Assembly (NCBI GenBank): GCA_015832175.1
Contig: WJXW01000002.1
Span: forward strand, 1,488,001-1,552,000
Length of the DNA stretch: 64,000 bases
Direction: 5' to 3'
From: Paraphaeosphaeria minitans
Lineage: Eukaryota; Ascomycota; Dothideomycetes; Pleosporales; Didymosphaeriaceae
The notes below the pieces were generated by a model. The model was not told the origin of the DNA. It saw nothing but the letters and a program-made list of their open reading frames with translations, and made no database searches. A program made the position numbers and the translations under genes. Positions within the stretch are counted from its first letter, which is position 1, and every line of letters begins with the position of its first letter. Positions 22,714 to 35,204 of this stretch are shown piece by piece.

Positions 22714-24131
22714 ATGTCTGACGCCAAATATGCCGACGAGAAGGCACCGAATCCGGTCGTCGACGCGCCCTTCACAGATTCAGACGAAGAAATTGTGAAT
22801 TTCGACGCTCTCATCGCTAAAGACCATGGTCACGATATTCAGCTCCGAACAATGTCCTGGCAAAAGGCTGCTTGGCTGCTTGCAGGCGACCAAGTCTGCT
22901 TAGCCATCATGGCGCAGAGTTGGAGTTTGAGCGTGTTGGGATGGGTACCTGGCATTATTACTATGCTGCTTGCCGGGATCCTGTTCTACTTCACAAGCAT
23001 GACTATGTGGAGATTCATCATGAAGTACGTGCACATCGTTTTGGTCTAGCCCAGCCAGCAAGGCTGACAATTTCAGGCATCCCCAGATCATGGATATTGC
23101 GACTTTGGATACTACGCCTTCGGAAAGCAGCGCTGGGCATACCATTTCACAGCTTTCATGCTGCTGGCCAATAACATTATGCTCATCGGGTTTCACGTTC
23201 TCACCGGCGCCAAGGTCATCAACACACTGTCCGACCACTCTCTCTGTACCGTCACGTTCTCCGTTATTGTGACCCTCATGGGCATCGCGATGTCAATCCC
23301 TCGTACGCTGAAGCACGTTTCGTTCATGTCGATGTTCTCAGCCGCGTGCATGGGCATCGCCATCCTACTCTTCTTGGTCTTCGGGCTATGAACGCCGTCC
23401 TGAACATTACGTTTCTTTGGGTGCCCCAGATCCTGTTCCCCACATTCATCGCTGAGATGGAGAAGCCGCAAGATTTCCCCAAGAGCTTAGCTGTTTTGTC
23501 TTGCTTATCAGCTTTCCTTTTCATCGTGCCTCCGGCGGTTGGATTCAGGTACCTGGGTCAATACGCAACAGCACCCGCATTCGGAAGCTTGGGTGTGGTG
23601 GTTTACAAAAAAGCGTCGTTTGCGTTCGTGATCGTACCCACGCTCGTCATTGAAGTGAGTGTACTGATCGAAACTCTCAGAGAACAAAGTACTAACGAGT
23701 ACCTACAGGTCATCTACGCCAATGTCTCCGCCAAGTATGTCTACAAGCACCTCATGCGCGGCTCGCATAACGCACACAGCAACACACTTATCGGCTGGGG
23801 TGTTTGGACTGCCCTCATGGCCGCCATCTGGTGGGTCGGCTTCACCTTCGCCGAGGTGATTCCATCCATGGGCGACTTCCTATCTCTTCTCGGCGCTGCG
23901 TTTGACTCCTTCTTCGGCTTCATTTACTTCGCCGTCGCATACTGGCAAATGAACAAGCGCGATCTATTCGGGGGATTCGGACGTACCGTAAAAACGGTAT
24001 TCCATGCGGTCGTGATGGTGGTGGGACTGTTCCTGCTGGGGCCGGGGCTGTATGCGGCATGCGATGCTATTGTCGCGGATTACAGCGGGAGTACGCGACC
24101 TGCTTTTTCATGTGCCGATTTGAGCATTTGA
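22714..24131 (+). pseudogene. AAAP-type amino-acid transporter (mtr-like), interrupted by a deletion/frameshift
   Basis: Exon 1 is 22714..23025 and exon 2 starts at 23077; later the frame crosses an intron at 23655..23708. The start MSDAKYADEKAPN and SWQKAAWLLAGDQVCLAIMA match fungal mtr-like permeases, as do LLANNIMLIGFHVLTGAKV and LSDHSLCTVTFSV. The first frame then ends in LLFLVFGL with TGA at 23389-23391. The next conserved block, AMNAVLNITFLWVPQILFPT, begins at about 23390 in a different frame and continues to GDFLSLLGAAFDSFFGF and GPGLYA. Homologues, from memory, have about 35-40 more residues at this junction. No intron fits. The simplest reading is an internal deletion that also broke the frame. 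The rest is well preserved, so the loss looks recent. The stop at 24129-24131 ends the frame. Confidence 0.75.
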
Positions 24132-25604
24132 GCATTTGATCGTGTGGTCGTACATGCGGGAGTTGGGTGTAACAATAAAACTGTTTCCCGAGTGAAGGAT
24201 CTAGGACAGAAGATCGGAACGATACACTCTATGCACACTTGTAGGGACTATGATAGACCGAGTACTGCTTTGAAAAAATAGAATGGTTCTGAGCGTTGCT
24301 TTTGCTTGGCCGAATTGCTCTCTCCCTAACGCACCTACAACATCTCTAGGTAAAATAGTGAACTGGGTCTACACGCTAAAGCCCCGCCCCAGCCTTCAAC
24401 ATGGCCGCTCACAACACATCTGTGCCCGCACCTTTCAACCATCTTCGTTCATATGGCCTCCGTTACCCTCTGGCTTGGGCCCATCTATCTTCCTTTTGAT
24501 TCTGTTGCGTCAACGCACCCTAACGTGCCACGGCGATGGAATACACGTAAACGCCACTATTAGATGCGGGAGTTGATACCAGAGTGGCAGCGATACAGCC
24601 CGGTACCTACAATGATATAAACATGACGTTCCGCACAAGGTGCCTCGATCGCGAATCTGAAATCACAATAATGCAAGACAGTTGATTCGAATACGAGGCT
24701 CTTTATACGTGTGGGGCCCCCCTCTCGATCTCACACATAATGGCTGCCGACGATGCGATCAGTGAGCGCAAAAAGGGTCGAACTAAGATTGCCTGCAGCC
24801 GACATCGTTGCCTGAAAGATTTCTTAGGGATTGACCAAGTGTCAAGATGGATAAAGAATACCTTTCTTGAATGTTGCTGTCGGAAATTTCCCGCCACTTT
24901 ATCACATTTTTTACTTGAAGCCGCTAGCGGACTATCCGTCCCTAGGTGAAAGCTATCTAGCCGATTGAGAAGAGCTTCGACGATGTTATAGATATGTTCA
25001 CTGTGATGTTAGGCGCTGCCAATCGTTTACCCTTTTTTTTAAGAGTGTAGCTGCATCTTCAAAGTTAGATGACTACCTCGAACCAGCGCGTCCAACATAA
25101 GGTACAGGGAGATGACCTACGCTCAAAAGGTGTCTAACCTGTATGGCGCTGTTTGGCGACTCGATAACGCCTCCGAACTCATCAATGGCGTCCATGCACA
25201 ACTCAGTGACTGTGCATGTTATGACGGACCCGGCGAGGCCCCTAGAAGAAGCTTGTATTGAAGCGTTACGAGCGTAGTCCACACAAACTTCAAGTCCCGC
25301 CAGAAACGCTGCGAAGAGTAGGGATACCTCTGGAGGATATCGTTCTTATTTGGTAGTCTCACAAGGCGTTGTATATCAAATCATCTGGGATTGGTGTTTT
25401 CTTTATGTCTCTTGTATTAAGATGCCCAAGGAGGGGAAACTCGTCACTCTTGTGAATGCGTAGTCCTTTTGCACTGCCTAATGTGGAATTAGCGCGATAG
25501 CCTAGCGTCGAAACACACATATCGGTTCCTCACCAAACCTAAGGACGATACCTACCTTTCATCTACACAGCGCAGTATTTCATCTGTTATCGCAACGGGC
25601 ATCT
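24132..25604. other. gene-free stretch
   Basis: About 1.5 kb. A minus-strand open stretch around 25073-25340 encodes a somewhat hydrophobic sequence (LLFAAFLAGLEVCVDYARN), but it has no ATG and no recognisable family. No repeats were noticed. Confidence 0.4.
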
Positions 25605-26319
25605 ATGCGCTTGCTCTCAGTCCGGGCCACTGTGCTCTCAAGTCGACCTGTACCCTTGCTAAGGAAATGTAGCCGACCTCAAATAACTGCCTGTAGCAGG
25701 GCAGCATGGGGTCATCGGCAAGATGCTCTGATTCCGCAGCGAAGACTCAAATGCAGTAAGAAAGGATCGCCGGCGCCTTCGTGCTCCAGTGAGATGCCGA
25801 TCTCTGCATCCATAACAGCACCGCAATTCTGGACCTCAACAGCAACATGGAAACGCGCAGCAATCAATACGCTCCGGTGCTTGATTGGCTGCACCGTAGG
25901 GGATTTCTCGGCGATGTGGTACCTTCAACTCTCACACCCAACTCTGAGCATGGGAACCATAATGGCAATCTCCAGTTCGTCTTTTTACTTTTTCTTTCCT
26001 CATGCAGTCATGCTGACTCGCTGCAGTGGCTTCGGGTATAACCTCTTCGATGGTTTTGGAGACTGCGCTCCTCCGACATGGCTACGATCGTCTTCCTTGG
26101 ATGGCTGCCGTTCGAACTGCTGCGGGTATGAGCATGATCTCGATGACCACTATGGAGCTGGCAGAGAATGTGGTTGACTACCAGCTAACCGGAGGAGTAG
26201 TGCAGCTGGATTCTGCGGCCTTCTGGGGTGCAGCTTTACTCTCTGTGTCTGCAGGTTTTATAGCGCCTCTGCCATACAACTATGTGCGATTGAGGAAGTA
26301 CGGCAGGGCTTGTCATTGA
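25605..26319 (+). CDS. DUF4396 integral membrane protein
   Basis: Exons 25605..25974 and 26027..26319, 220 aa. The 52-nt intron has a GTTCGT donor and a CTGCAG acceptor, and joins MAIS to MASGITSSMVLETALL, restoring a transmembrane helix. The core reads AAINTLRCLIGCTVGDFSAM, then HPTLSMGTIMAISMASGITS, MISMTTMELAENVVDY and FIAPLPYNYVRLRKYG, which I recognise as the DUF4396 family. The first about 60 residues are Arg/Lys-rich with few acids, which suits a mitochondrial presequence. About four transmembrane helices are expected. The function of the family is unknown to me. Confidence 0.75.
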
Positions 26320-26921
26320 AAGAGCTAGTCCCGCGGACGCTTCAGTGTCGTGGATGCGGAGATGCCCAAGCAGAGAAGTGTGCTACTGCACTCCATGACA
26401 TAATTGATTTCCCGAGGTGCTGTGAAACATGCAATCTGTTGCAACTGAGATGGGTCGTTGCTGGGGTCGTGGGGATGCGATGACCACGTCAAATTTGCAC
26501 GGTGAACACGCGTCGCTGGTAGCTTTGTACAAACAATCACGGCAATGCCAACAACATGTGGGATCAGAACACACTCAGCCCTCTACTCAACATGCTCAAG
26601 TCAAAGGATAAACCATTTTCTCACAAAGCAAGAAGTACTGCAAAGACCAAAGTGGCATTCCAGCCAAGGCCTCCAATATACACCTGCAAGCCAGCAGAAG
26701 CTACGCGATGCTCGAGTTCCTCGGCCGTATGATATTCGATACGAGTGACTCCTATCATGGAATTGGGCGTGAGTAAAGCGATGCAGCTCTGAAGCCTTCA
26801 GACCAACCCCTGTCTAAACTAGGCATGGCTAGTTTTATTATTAGCGACCCGGCAACCGCCAGTCGCGATGACGTCGCGAAAGCACCAAAGCTCGACATCC
26901 CTTCATCCGCAACACGACACA
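26320..26921. other. spacer upstream of thioredoxin-like gene
   Basis: No gene seen. An in-frame ATG at 26868 would lengthen the next protein by 18 residues. Confidence 0.4.
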
Positions 26922-27522
26922 ATGATACTCGGGCCGACGCCGTCGATAGCTCGCTCGCTGAAACTGCAGCTCCCGCGCGCATTCCAACGCGGGTTCTTCG
27001 GCGCATCCTCGACGCGATCGACCGAGAACCGCATCTTCGACAATGTGCGCACGCCGGACGACCTGCACACCCTCACGCTGCTCTCGGCAGCCGAGAACCG
27101 GCCACTGATAACCATGTGGAGCGCCAGCTGGTGCTCGACATGTCAAACGATCAAGCCACTGATCAAGGGAATGATCGAGGATGAGCGCGTGGGACAAGAG
27201 GAGGGCGGACTGGGATTTGTCGAGGTGGAGCTTGACAGTACACTGATAGGGGATCTGGGCGTCAAATATATGGTGGGTGCTGCCGGCCACGACACAAGAT
27301 ATTGGACAAGTGCTAATCAGTCATGCGCAGATCACATCCATGCCTACGTTGCTGGCGTTCAGCAGGCAGGAAGCGCAGTTTGATACGAGACTCACGAACC
27401 CGCCAGAGATGAAGAACAAGGAGCGCTTGCGAGAATGGCTGTTGAATGAGGCAAGAAGAGGTGGACGTGCTGGTGGTGGAGGAGGCGGTCTGTTTGGTAG
27501 CACGTTTGGCAAATCAGGTTGA
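26922..27522 (+). CDS. thioredoxin-like protein, probably mitochondrial
   Basis: Exons 26922..27272 and 27331..27522, 180 aa. Residues 1-37 are basic and hydroxylated without acids until the end (ARSLKLQLPRAFQRGFFG), a likely mitochondrial presequence. The thioredoxin fold shows MWSASWCSTCQTIKP with the redox pair Cys71 and Cys74. The cis-proline loop TSMPTLLAF lies at the start of exon 2. The C-terminal tail is Gly-rich (GGRAGGGGGGLFG). The 58-nt intron has a GTGGGT donor and a GCAG acceptor. A CxxC thiol-disulfide role in mitochondria is inferred. The alternative ATG at 26868 is in frame. Confidence 0.8.
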
Positions 27523-28399
27523 TCATGGCCCGTTGAAAGCATATGGTGTGTGGAAATACTGTAAAAATACTTGTAAGTGTTCTGGACTCTCGATAGGCTT
27601 GCTGTATGCAGCACCCGTCTATCGTTGTTTCGTTTCGGTAGCCTCACATGCTATGGAGCCCTGCGTGTTGCTCACATGCCCACTCAAGGAAGGATGCTCT
27701 GCAACCGAGATATAGACGGCGATGTAGAAATTGGAAATTGGCGCGAGTTTACGGGTTCTTTGTCGATCGAAGCATCACCGGAATGACGGCTTCCGCCCAG
27801 GCTCAGGCTTAGGGGTAAGAGACTAGTAGAGCATCTCAAGACTTCCAATTCGCCATCAACTTGGAGGGCCGGCTGCGCAACCTCGAAGTCCCCCAGCAGC
27901 AACTGTCCTCGAATACAACTCCGTACGGCATGCGCTCCTGATTGCCGTCTTGGGACTCTGTGTCAGCTGAGAGTTGTTCACCTCAACGCTCGCCACATGC
28001 GATTTCCCCATGTTGAGCTGGACCCTGATGACATCAAGAAATGCACTAAAGACGACCGCTTGACGCGCCATCGCCCCACCGCACGCCGATATTCTCGAAC
28101 CACTCGATGCTCACAGTATCCGCCTATCCCGGCGATGCATCAAAATTCAAAACTTCGATCGGGCTTGGTCCGTGACTTCGATTGGCCGTCTAGCCCACCA
28201 ACCCAAGCCATTGCCAATTGGTCGCTGTCTAGCAGCGGGAGATGTGTTCTGTAGCTCGACGCCAACCCCATCTCCTTGTTGTGAAAAGTTGGAAGTGGGT
28301 CGGGTCATGACGATGGCATGTGAAGTGGGCTGCGGTGGAGATAATAAACGGTGGTGTGGCACCGCTTCCACCTGACAACGTGAGGCTTTGCTCGTCAAC
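27523..28399. other. spacer upstream of the CSC1-like gene
   Basis: About 880 bp without a recognisable gene or repeat. Confidence 0.4.
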
Positions 28400-31341
28400 A
28401 TGTCGTCCCCTACGCCCTCAGATTCGCGGCAGGGCAGTGCCCAAAACTCCTCTTCTTCGATCTCAGCTTTTGTCTCGACGCTTGTGCCATGCGCTGCACT
28501 CGCCGCTGTTTACATTGGCTTTTTCCTCATACTGCGCAGGAAGCAGCAGCGCCTTTACCAGACACGAACAGTGCACGAGAAGTTGAGCAACTAGTAAGTT
28601 GACACGGCGCGGTGTACCGAAATCCCATTGGCAGATTTTGACCCTTCGGACAGTGAAAGAACGCCATCGTCGTCCAAACCAGGCATCTTCAGTTGGATTT
28701 CCGACTTTCGCGCTACCAACGATGACTACATTCTCAACCACCAGTCGCTCGATGGCTACCTATTTATACGGTTTCTCAAGATGTTGGTCTTCATGAGCTT
28801 CGTCGGTTGCTTGATCACTTGGCCTGTCCTTTTCCCCGTCAACGCAACTGGCGGCGCTGGACAGGCAAACTTGGACGTACTATCCTTCAGCAACGTAGCC
28901 CAACCAGCGCGTTTCTTCGCGCATGCGTTCATTGCCTGGGCATTCTTTGGTGAGTGCAGTATCACCATTCTAGCTGTTCTATTCCAAGGAACCCACCTAA
29001 CAGTAGAATTCAGGCTTCGTATTGTACCTTATATGGCGCGAGGTCTCGTACCTGATCAAGCTTCGACAAGCGTATCTGCTCTCCGCTTGGAACTCGTCCC
29101 GCATTTCCTCTCGTACCGTACTATTCACAAACGTGCCGAGCGAATATCTCACGCACCAGCGCTTGCACCGCATGTTCCATGGAGTGTCGCAGGTATGGCT
29201 TGTATCCGATTTCACCGATTTGGAAGAAAAGGTCGACGATGTCAACAAGACGGCGCTCAAGCTCGAAGGTGGAGAAATGAAGTTGATACAAAAAGCAGTG
29301 AAAGCAGCGGCGAAGAGTAAGAAAGGGGGCAGCGTGGAGGACCAAGGGAGACAGCCCAAACTTACGTCCTGGAACGAGTTCCTACAGTCAAAGGACAGGC
29401 CAACGCATCGACTCAAACCACTTATTGGAAAGAAAGTCGATACGATTGATTATGGGAAGGGCCATTTGAGGCAAATTCTTCCCGAGGTACAGGCAAGCCA
29501 GCGCTCTCACATCGCTGGAAAGGAGAAGCTCCTGAACGCAGTCTTTATCGAGTTTGATACTCTCGCTGCTGCACAGACAGCCAGCGCGATTGCAATCCAC
29601 GACAAGCCTGCGACCTTCATTGCTCGCCAAACCGGAATTCTGCCCGGCGAAATAATCTGGAAAAACCTGAAGATGAACTCCTGGGATCGTTCACTGAGAC
29701 GTGGTATCGCTACCGCATTCATCTTCGCCATGATTCTTTTCTGGAGCTTCCCCGTAGCCGTGGTTGGTATTATCAGCAACGTCAACTACCTGACGGAGAA
29801 CGTGCCGTTCCTTCGTTGGATCAACGATATCCCGCAAGTGATTTTGGGAGTTGTGACCGGTCTCCTGCCGTCCGTTCTCCTCGCAGTGCTCATGTCCTTG
29901 GTTCCCATCATCTGCCGCCGTAAGTTCGCTACCTCAACCAACACATCACAACTAACCATCCCGCAGTGGTCGCAAAGCTCGCGGGCGCCATAAGTCTCTC
30001 GGAAGTCGAGCTACAAATCCAGTCCTGGTACTTTGCCTTCCAAGTGATCCAAGTCTTCCTCATCACCACTTTCACCTCTGGTGCTACGGCTGTAGCCTCG
30101 CAGATTGTCTCAGATCCAACTCAGGCCGTGTCGCTGCTGGCAGAGAACCTTCCCAAAGCGAGCAACTTCTACATTTCGTACTTTGTGCTGTTCGGCGTGG
30201 CGCAGACCGCCAGCTACCTCATCAACATCGGCGGCCTCATCGGCGTGTTCGTCCTCAGCAAATTCGCCGGCACGCCCAGGAAGAAGTACGAAAAGTGGAT
30301 GGCACTCACTGCTCCTTCGTGGGGCTCGGAGTACCCTAAGTGGACGAACATGGGCGTCATCGCCATCTCGTATGCAATCATCGCACCGTTGGTGCTGGGC
30401 TTCTCGACGGTCGGCCTGGGCCTGATCTATCTGGCTTTCAAGTACAATATGCTGTGAGTGCCCCAATTTCTTCCGGTCCTCTTACAGCCTCCCTAACCCT
30501 ACCCAGCTACGTCTACACCACCGACATCGACACGAAAGGTGCCTGCTACGCGCGCGCAATGCAGCAACTCATGGTCGGCATCTACCTCGCGGAGCTCTGC
30601 CTCCTCGGCCTTTTCGCAATCAACATCGGCAGCAGTGCCATCGCCGCGGGCCCCGTCGTCCTCCAGGCCATCCTCATCATCGCCACCATCGTGTTCCACA
30701 TCGCCATGAAGCGCAAGCTCGCACCGCTCGTCTCCACACTCCCGCTCACCCTCCTCGAAGAATCCGACGCGCGCCGCAAGCACCGCGGAGACGCAGCCAA
30801 GACCGTCAGCAGCGAGGGCACGGCGCGCGCAGACAGCAACGACATGCATCCCGGGTACGAGGCGCAGCCGGACCTCGTCACGAGCGGGCCCGACGGGACG
30901 GGTCTCGTGTCGGGCGCCGCGGCCAACTTTGCAGACGACTACAGGACAAAGGCCGAGACGCTCGACATTGCGAATGCGGCTCCCCGGCCGCAGAAACGCT
31001 CCCTCTTCCAGCGCCTCTTCAGGCCGCAGGCGCAGTCGGCAGCTGCGCTGTCGGCGTCGCTGGACCCCAGGTTCAGAGAGCCCGTGCAGCCGTACGATGT
31101 GCAGGATGCGCGCAAGGCGTATCTGCATCCGGCGATTGCTGCGGAGCCGCCGGTGATCTGGTTGGCGCGGGACGAGCTGGGCGTCAGTGGGAAAGAGGTG
31201 GCCGATTTGAAAGAGAAGCTTGCCGAGCATGGAGTCGAGGCCACGGATGAGGGGGCGATTGTGAATCACAAGGGGAAGGTGGAGTGGGTGGAGCAGGATG
31301 CGCGGGAGGCACCGTTGTGGGAGGGACCAGTCATGTATTAG
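28400..31341 (+). CDS. CSC1/TMEM63-like osmosensitive cation channel (DUF221 family)
   Basis: Exons 28400..28593, 28654..28949, 29014..29919, 29967..30453 and 30507..31341, 905 aa. For intron 1 the nearer CAG at 28632-28634 breaks the frame, while the next CAG at 28651-28653 gives an in-phase 60-nt intron joining LSN to YERTPSSSKPG. Visible family blocks are HQSLDGYLFIRFLKM, ITWPVLFPVNATGG, an extended cytosolic RRM-like loop with RISSRTVLFTNVP (residues about 200-340), GEIIWKNLKMNSWDRSLRRG, and NLPKASNFYISYFVL of the pore region. About 11 helices are expected. The C-terminal 200 residues are cytosolic, ending with PVIWLARDELGVS. The family forms stretch- or osmolarity-gated Ca2+-permeable channels. 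The gene is convergent with its neighbour, 200 bp apart. Confidence 0.9.
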
Positions 31342-31540
31342 GATGTATATAAAGTATGCTGTACGTTACATAATGTTTAAATGATCTTTTTGTCTCTATT
31401 CAAAACCCACACGGTATCGGTTATGGAAGTGAGTCTCCACGTGACTGAAGACGTCTCAGGGGATGGAGAGATGAACGGCTGCGACCACGACGGCCGACTG
31501 AGAAGACGCCAGAAGTGATACGGTTAGCATTGTCAGTCAC

Positions 31541-32713
31541 TCAAAGCTTCGCACCCTCCTGCATGTGCTGTCTCCCCTCCAGGTACGCCTGCGCAGCACT
31601 CATCGCGGGAAGCAGCAGCATGACGACGCTCAACGTCTGTCCGAACCCCCACTCCTTCTCGCCCTGATCCTGCAGCCCACACCACTTCCCAGGCTCCTCA
31701 GGCACCGAGAACTTCTGACTCAAGACCAGGATCGTCGACAGCAGGGCCAGGATGAGCTGTATGATGAAAGCCACCAGCGGGTTGAGGAAGAGGATGGAAA
31801 ACAGGCCGATGCCAAAGTTGGCAGGCACGGCCATGGAACCGCGGCGGGTTGCGAGCGGCCCTCTGCCGTCGCGGTTCCACACGTGCGTGTCGCGCGGCGA
31901 GGCGGCGTTGCGTCGCGGCGTCCACATGATGCACACGAGGGCCGTGGAGAACCCGACGATGATGAAGAACATGGGCACGACGAAGGCGAGCCGCTGGACG
32001 CGGGCCTGCTTTTCGGGCACGCCCTGCGGCGTCGTGTGGACCAGCTCCGGCATCCCGATGGCCGCGATCATGGACGCGAGGAGGAAACACGCGAAGAGGA
32101 TGACGAGGGTGAGGCGGATCTTGGCGATGAGGCGGTATCGGCAGAAGTACTTGCGCAGGGTGATGAGGGCGGCGAGGTGGGACGACGAGGAGAGGGCGCA
32201 GACGTAGAGGACGAGGACGAAGTGGGCGCCTTGGACTTCGAACGAGTTCTGGAAGACCTGGCGGCGCTCAGCAAGATGAAAGCCCACGCAGACGGAGGGT
32301 GGGCGGGTGCGCATCTGCACCTTTATCCACCCGCTGAGCAGCACCGCGTATCCGGTGATGAGCTGCTGGTCGCCCAGCCCGATGATGAGCGGGTCCAGGA
32401 AAGGTCTCCAAGCATAGTTCTTCTTCCACTCCGTGTCCAGAATCCGATCCCTTATGAACCGGACGGGCGCGCGTATCGTAAACTGTCCCTTCGCATCGAA
32501 CGCCTGGTCGAGTATCATGGCAAGGATCGACGCCGTCGTAGTCATGATGCTCGCGAGTACGAAGGAAAGCACCACCTGGTGAGCTTAGCGAACGGTCTGC
32601 TGCACAGTATGCTGGAGAGCTACGCCAACGCCAGCAATGTCGGGATCCGCTCTGGTGGTGCAATCACCGCCGTACGTGGCGGAGCTATCAAATAAGACCC
32701 ATGGCGCTGGCAT
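31541..32713 (-). CDS. uncharacterised fungal multi-pass membrane protein
   Basis: Exons 32713..32624, 32575..32321 and 32257..31541, 353 aa. Exon 1 encodes ADPDIAGVG, which joins VVLSFVLASIMTTTASIL in phase; this N-terminal pattern recurs in a common but unnamed group of fungal membrane proteins. The 63-nt intron 2 has no stop and a length divisible by three. Without it the protein reads WIKVFQNSFEVQGAHFVLVL, which fits the family. About seven or eight hydrophobic segments follow, including ALSSSSHLAALITLRKYFCR. The C-terminus is short and polar. No catalytic motif is seen. Receptor-like or structural roles are speculation. Confidence 0.75.
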
Positions 32714-33080
32714 CGACGGCAGGACAGCGGGTTGTGGATATGGGGAGGTGAGTAGATCTTGAGATAAGTTGGCAGAAATATTCGTCTGAGGCGGGAGAGT
32801 GCATCGCAATGTTAGGGATCGTGAGACAAAAGAAGGATCCTAGGATTTGTGAGCGAAGAGGTAGAACGCGGATGGGGAGGATGCGAGTCATCCAACGATT
32901 GTGATAATTCTCGACACGAGATTTATGGAAAGAGCGTTGCATTTCATCAGACAAGCACGCCTGGGGTAGCTGCATTTTAGACGTAGATTTATTAACTATA
33001 CTAAGCAAAGGCGAGGGTATACAATTACGTTGTATCAGAAATGCCAAAGTTGTGCAACTCAAGTTGTTTCCCCTTCTTTC
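32714..33080. other. spacer between two minus-strand genes
   Basis: No gene is seen. It holds the promoter of the multi-pass protein gene and the 3' flank of the ammonium permease gene. Confidence 0.4.
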
Positions 33081-34743
33081 CTACGCAGACTTAGCGGCCA
33101 CAGCCTCGGAGCTTGCTTGGACGCTGCTCGGCTGGGTGACGCCTTGCAGCGAATGCTGCTCCAAGATGCTCCAGTCACCGATCTGCTCGTCGAGGAACTG
33201 GTCCAGATCCAGACCAATCATCTCCGCTTCCTCGGTGACGCGCAAATGCATTCCCGGAATGTACTTGAGCACGAACAGCAGGATGCAGGTCACCGTGAAA
33301 GAATAAGTGGAGATGGCGCAGATCTCAGCGAGTTGGCGGCCGACCTGGACACCGACGCCATCAAGCGCACCCTCGTAAATGGACGAACCGTCCAAAGCCG
33401 AGACCCACTTCTGGGCGAAGATACCAGTGAAGAAAGATCCACACATGCCACCGATACCGTGAAGCTTGAAGACATCCATACCCTCGTCAATGCGGAGGAG
33501 CTTGTCAATGTTCTTGGCTGAAGAGCAGATTGCACCCGTCAGGAAGCCGATGAGGCCGGCGATCCATACACTGACGAAGCCAGCGGCGGGAGTGATACCG
33601 ACAAGGCCAGCGATGGCTCCCGAGCAGGCGCCCACGAGCGAGAAGTGGCCCTTGGTGCGAATGTACTCGACAGACGTCCAGCCGATGATACCGAAGCAGG
33701 CAGCGGTGTTGGTGTTGAATGCTGCCATCATGGATCGGACGGAAGCATTGAGGGCGGAACCACCGTTGAAGCCGAACCATCCGAACCAAATGAAGACAGT
33801 ACCAATGAAGACCAGTGTCGTATTATGGGGCTTTCCGTGGAGAGTCTCTCCCTTGTGAGCGCGCTTTCCAAGGACGAAGGCATATGCGAGGGCGGCCCTA
33901 CACATGTTGCGTTAGAAACAAGACATCATACAGAACACTGCCAGCCACTCACCAGCCGCTCGCAATGTGGACAGGACCTCCACCGGCAAAGTCGAGAGAG
34001 GGAAGGTTGTACAGCCAGCCGTTGGCATTCCAGGTCCAGCACGCAATAGGGCAGTACACAACCGTAGCCCAACAGAACGAGAAGATCAGCGAGGGCAGGA
34101 TACGGCCGCGCTCGAAGCTACCACCAGTGACGAGGACCACGGTGCAGGTGCAGAACAGCATCTGGTACAGACAAAAGACGATCTCGGGAAGGAGGACCGA
34201 ACCAGGAGATGGAGCGGCCACCACATTCTTCAGGCCGAAGTTGGCGAGGTCGCCAATGAACGAGTTGGCTGTGCGAGAGTAGGCGAGCGAGTAGCCCCAG
34301 AACATCCACTGAAAGCAAACACTGGGCTTGTTTAGTTTTGACCGCTCAAAGAGTGTTTGGGCGTGTGGACTTACACTGCTGCAACGGCGAAGGACTGGAA
34401 TAGCAGCGCAAGAGACGACCTGCGACGCGCAAGTCCGCTGTACAGAAAGCCGATACCAGGTATGATGAGCCACACGAGGAAGGCGCATACGACCAGGTAG
34501 ACATAGTGGAACTCGAGGCCAGCATATTGGGCGTTGACATCCACCTCGAGGGAGTTGCCTCCGTTCGGCTTCGCCGGGTCATACTCGGGCTGTGTTTGTG
34601 GTCAGCGTTCTGTTGTGGGCTGAATGGAGTGGTAGGTAGATGGCGGTACAGTGGACGGGCGACTGTCGGTAGGTACGAGACTAGTCTGCACGGCGGTAAC
34701 CAAGTGAAGCAAAGTTGCTTACCAGAGTCGGTGCACTCGACAT
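33081..34743 (-). CDS. ammonium permease (Mep/AMT family)
   Basis: Exons 34743..34723 (21 nt), 34589..34375, 34321..33953 and 33897..33081, 473 aa. The first exon encodes only MSSAPTL before a 133-nt intron; its GTAAGC donor and CACAG acceptor look good. Recognisable blocks are VCAFLVWLIIPGIGFLYSGL of TM1, FQWMFWGYSLAYS of TM2, YCPIACWTWNANGWLYN, LDFAGGGPVHIASGWAA with the ammonium-transporter signature, and FVLGKRAHKGETLHGKPHNT. The conserved His pair lies in GGGPVHIASG and later in LHGIGGMCGSFFTG. Eleven helices are expected at the plasma membrane. The end is a cytosolic tail of about 45 residues. The role is NH4+ uptake and possibly nitrogen sensing, by family. Confidence 0.92.
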
Positions 34744-35084
34744 GGCGACCGTGTGGTGGGGTAGAGTGCTTGGTCAAGTTTCCTGGCTGTGGCTACGCAG
34801 ATGTACCTCGCAGGGGGTGGTGATTCCCATCTATAAGGCCATCAATCTCCTGCGCCGAGACGCGCTAGGCCTGTTGACTGTCAAACCCCAGAACAACAAA
34901 CGCCCAATCTTCACCCACATGCTTTGACTACGCCGCGGCGAGACCCTTGGCAAAGATAAGGGCGCGGTGGTGCGACGTTCGGTTGTCGCGCGTCCTTTCA
35001 CTCAGGTCGTGTAGCGCCCGAGGGCTCGGCGGGAAACAAGACCGAATCAGGAACGATGCGGGGCGTTGTGCAGGTACAGCTAGG

Positions 35085-35204
35085 GTATGGTGCAGCTAGA
35101 GTACTAGAGTATGGTGCAGCTAGAGTACCAGAGTATGGTGCAGCTAGAGTACTAGAGCATGGTGCAGCTAGAGTACTAGAGCATGGTGCATTCAGGGTAT
35201 CTAG
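35085..35204. repeat. 24-bp tandem minisatellite, about five copies
   Basis: The unit GTATGGTGCAGCTAGAGTAC plus TAGA is repeated four times with single-base changes (GTATGG to GCATGG, TACTAGA to TACCAGA), then a fifth diverged copy. There are no spacers, so it is not CRISPR-like. Confidence 0.92.

Noticed and set aside
28587..28634. GC-AG intron model for the first intron of the CSC1-like gene
   Set aside because: An ordinary GTAAGT donor with the second CAG acceptor gives a better, in-phase intron.
31565..32695. A 376-codon open frame on the + strand
   Set aside because: It is antisense to the multi-pass membrane protein, is rich in Arg/Glu/His as expected for the complement of a GC-rich gene, and has no recognisable domain.
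35085..35204. Possible CRISPR array
   Set aside because: The 24-bp units are directly adjacent with no spacers, and the genome is eukaryotic. It is a minisatellite.
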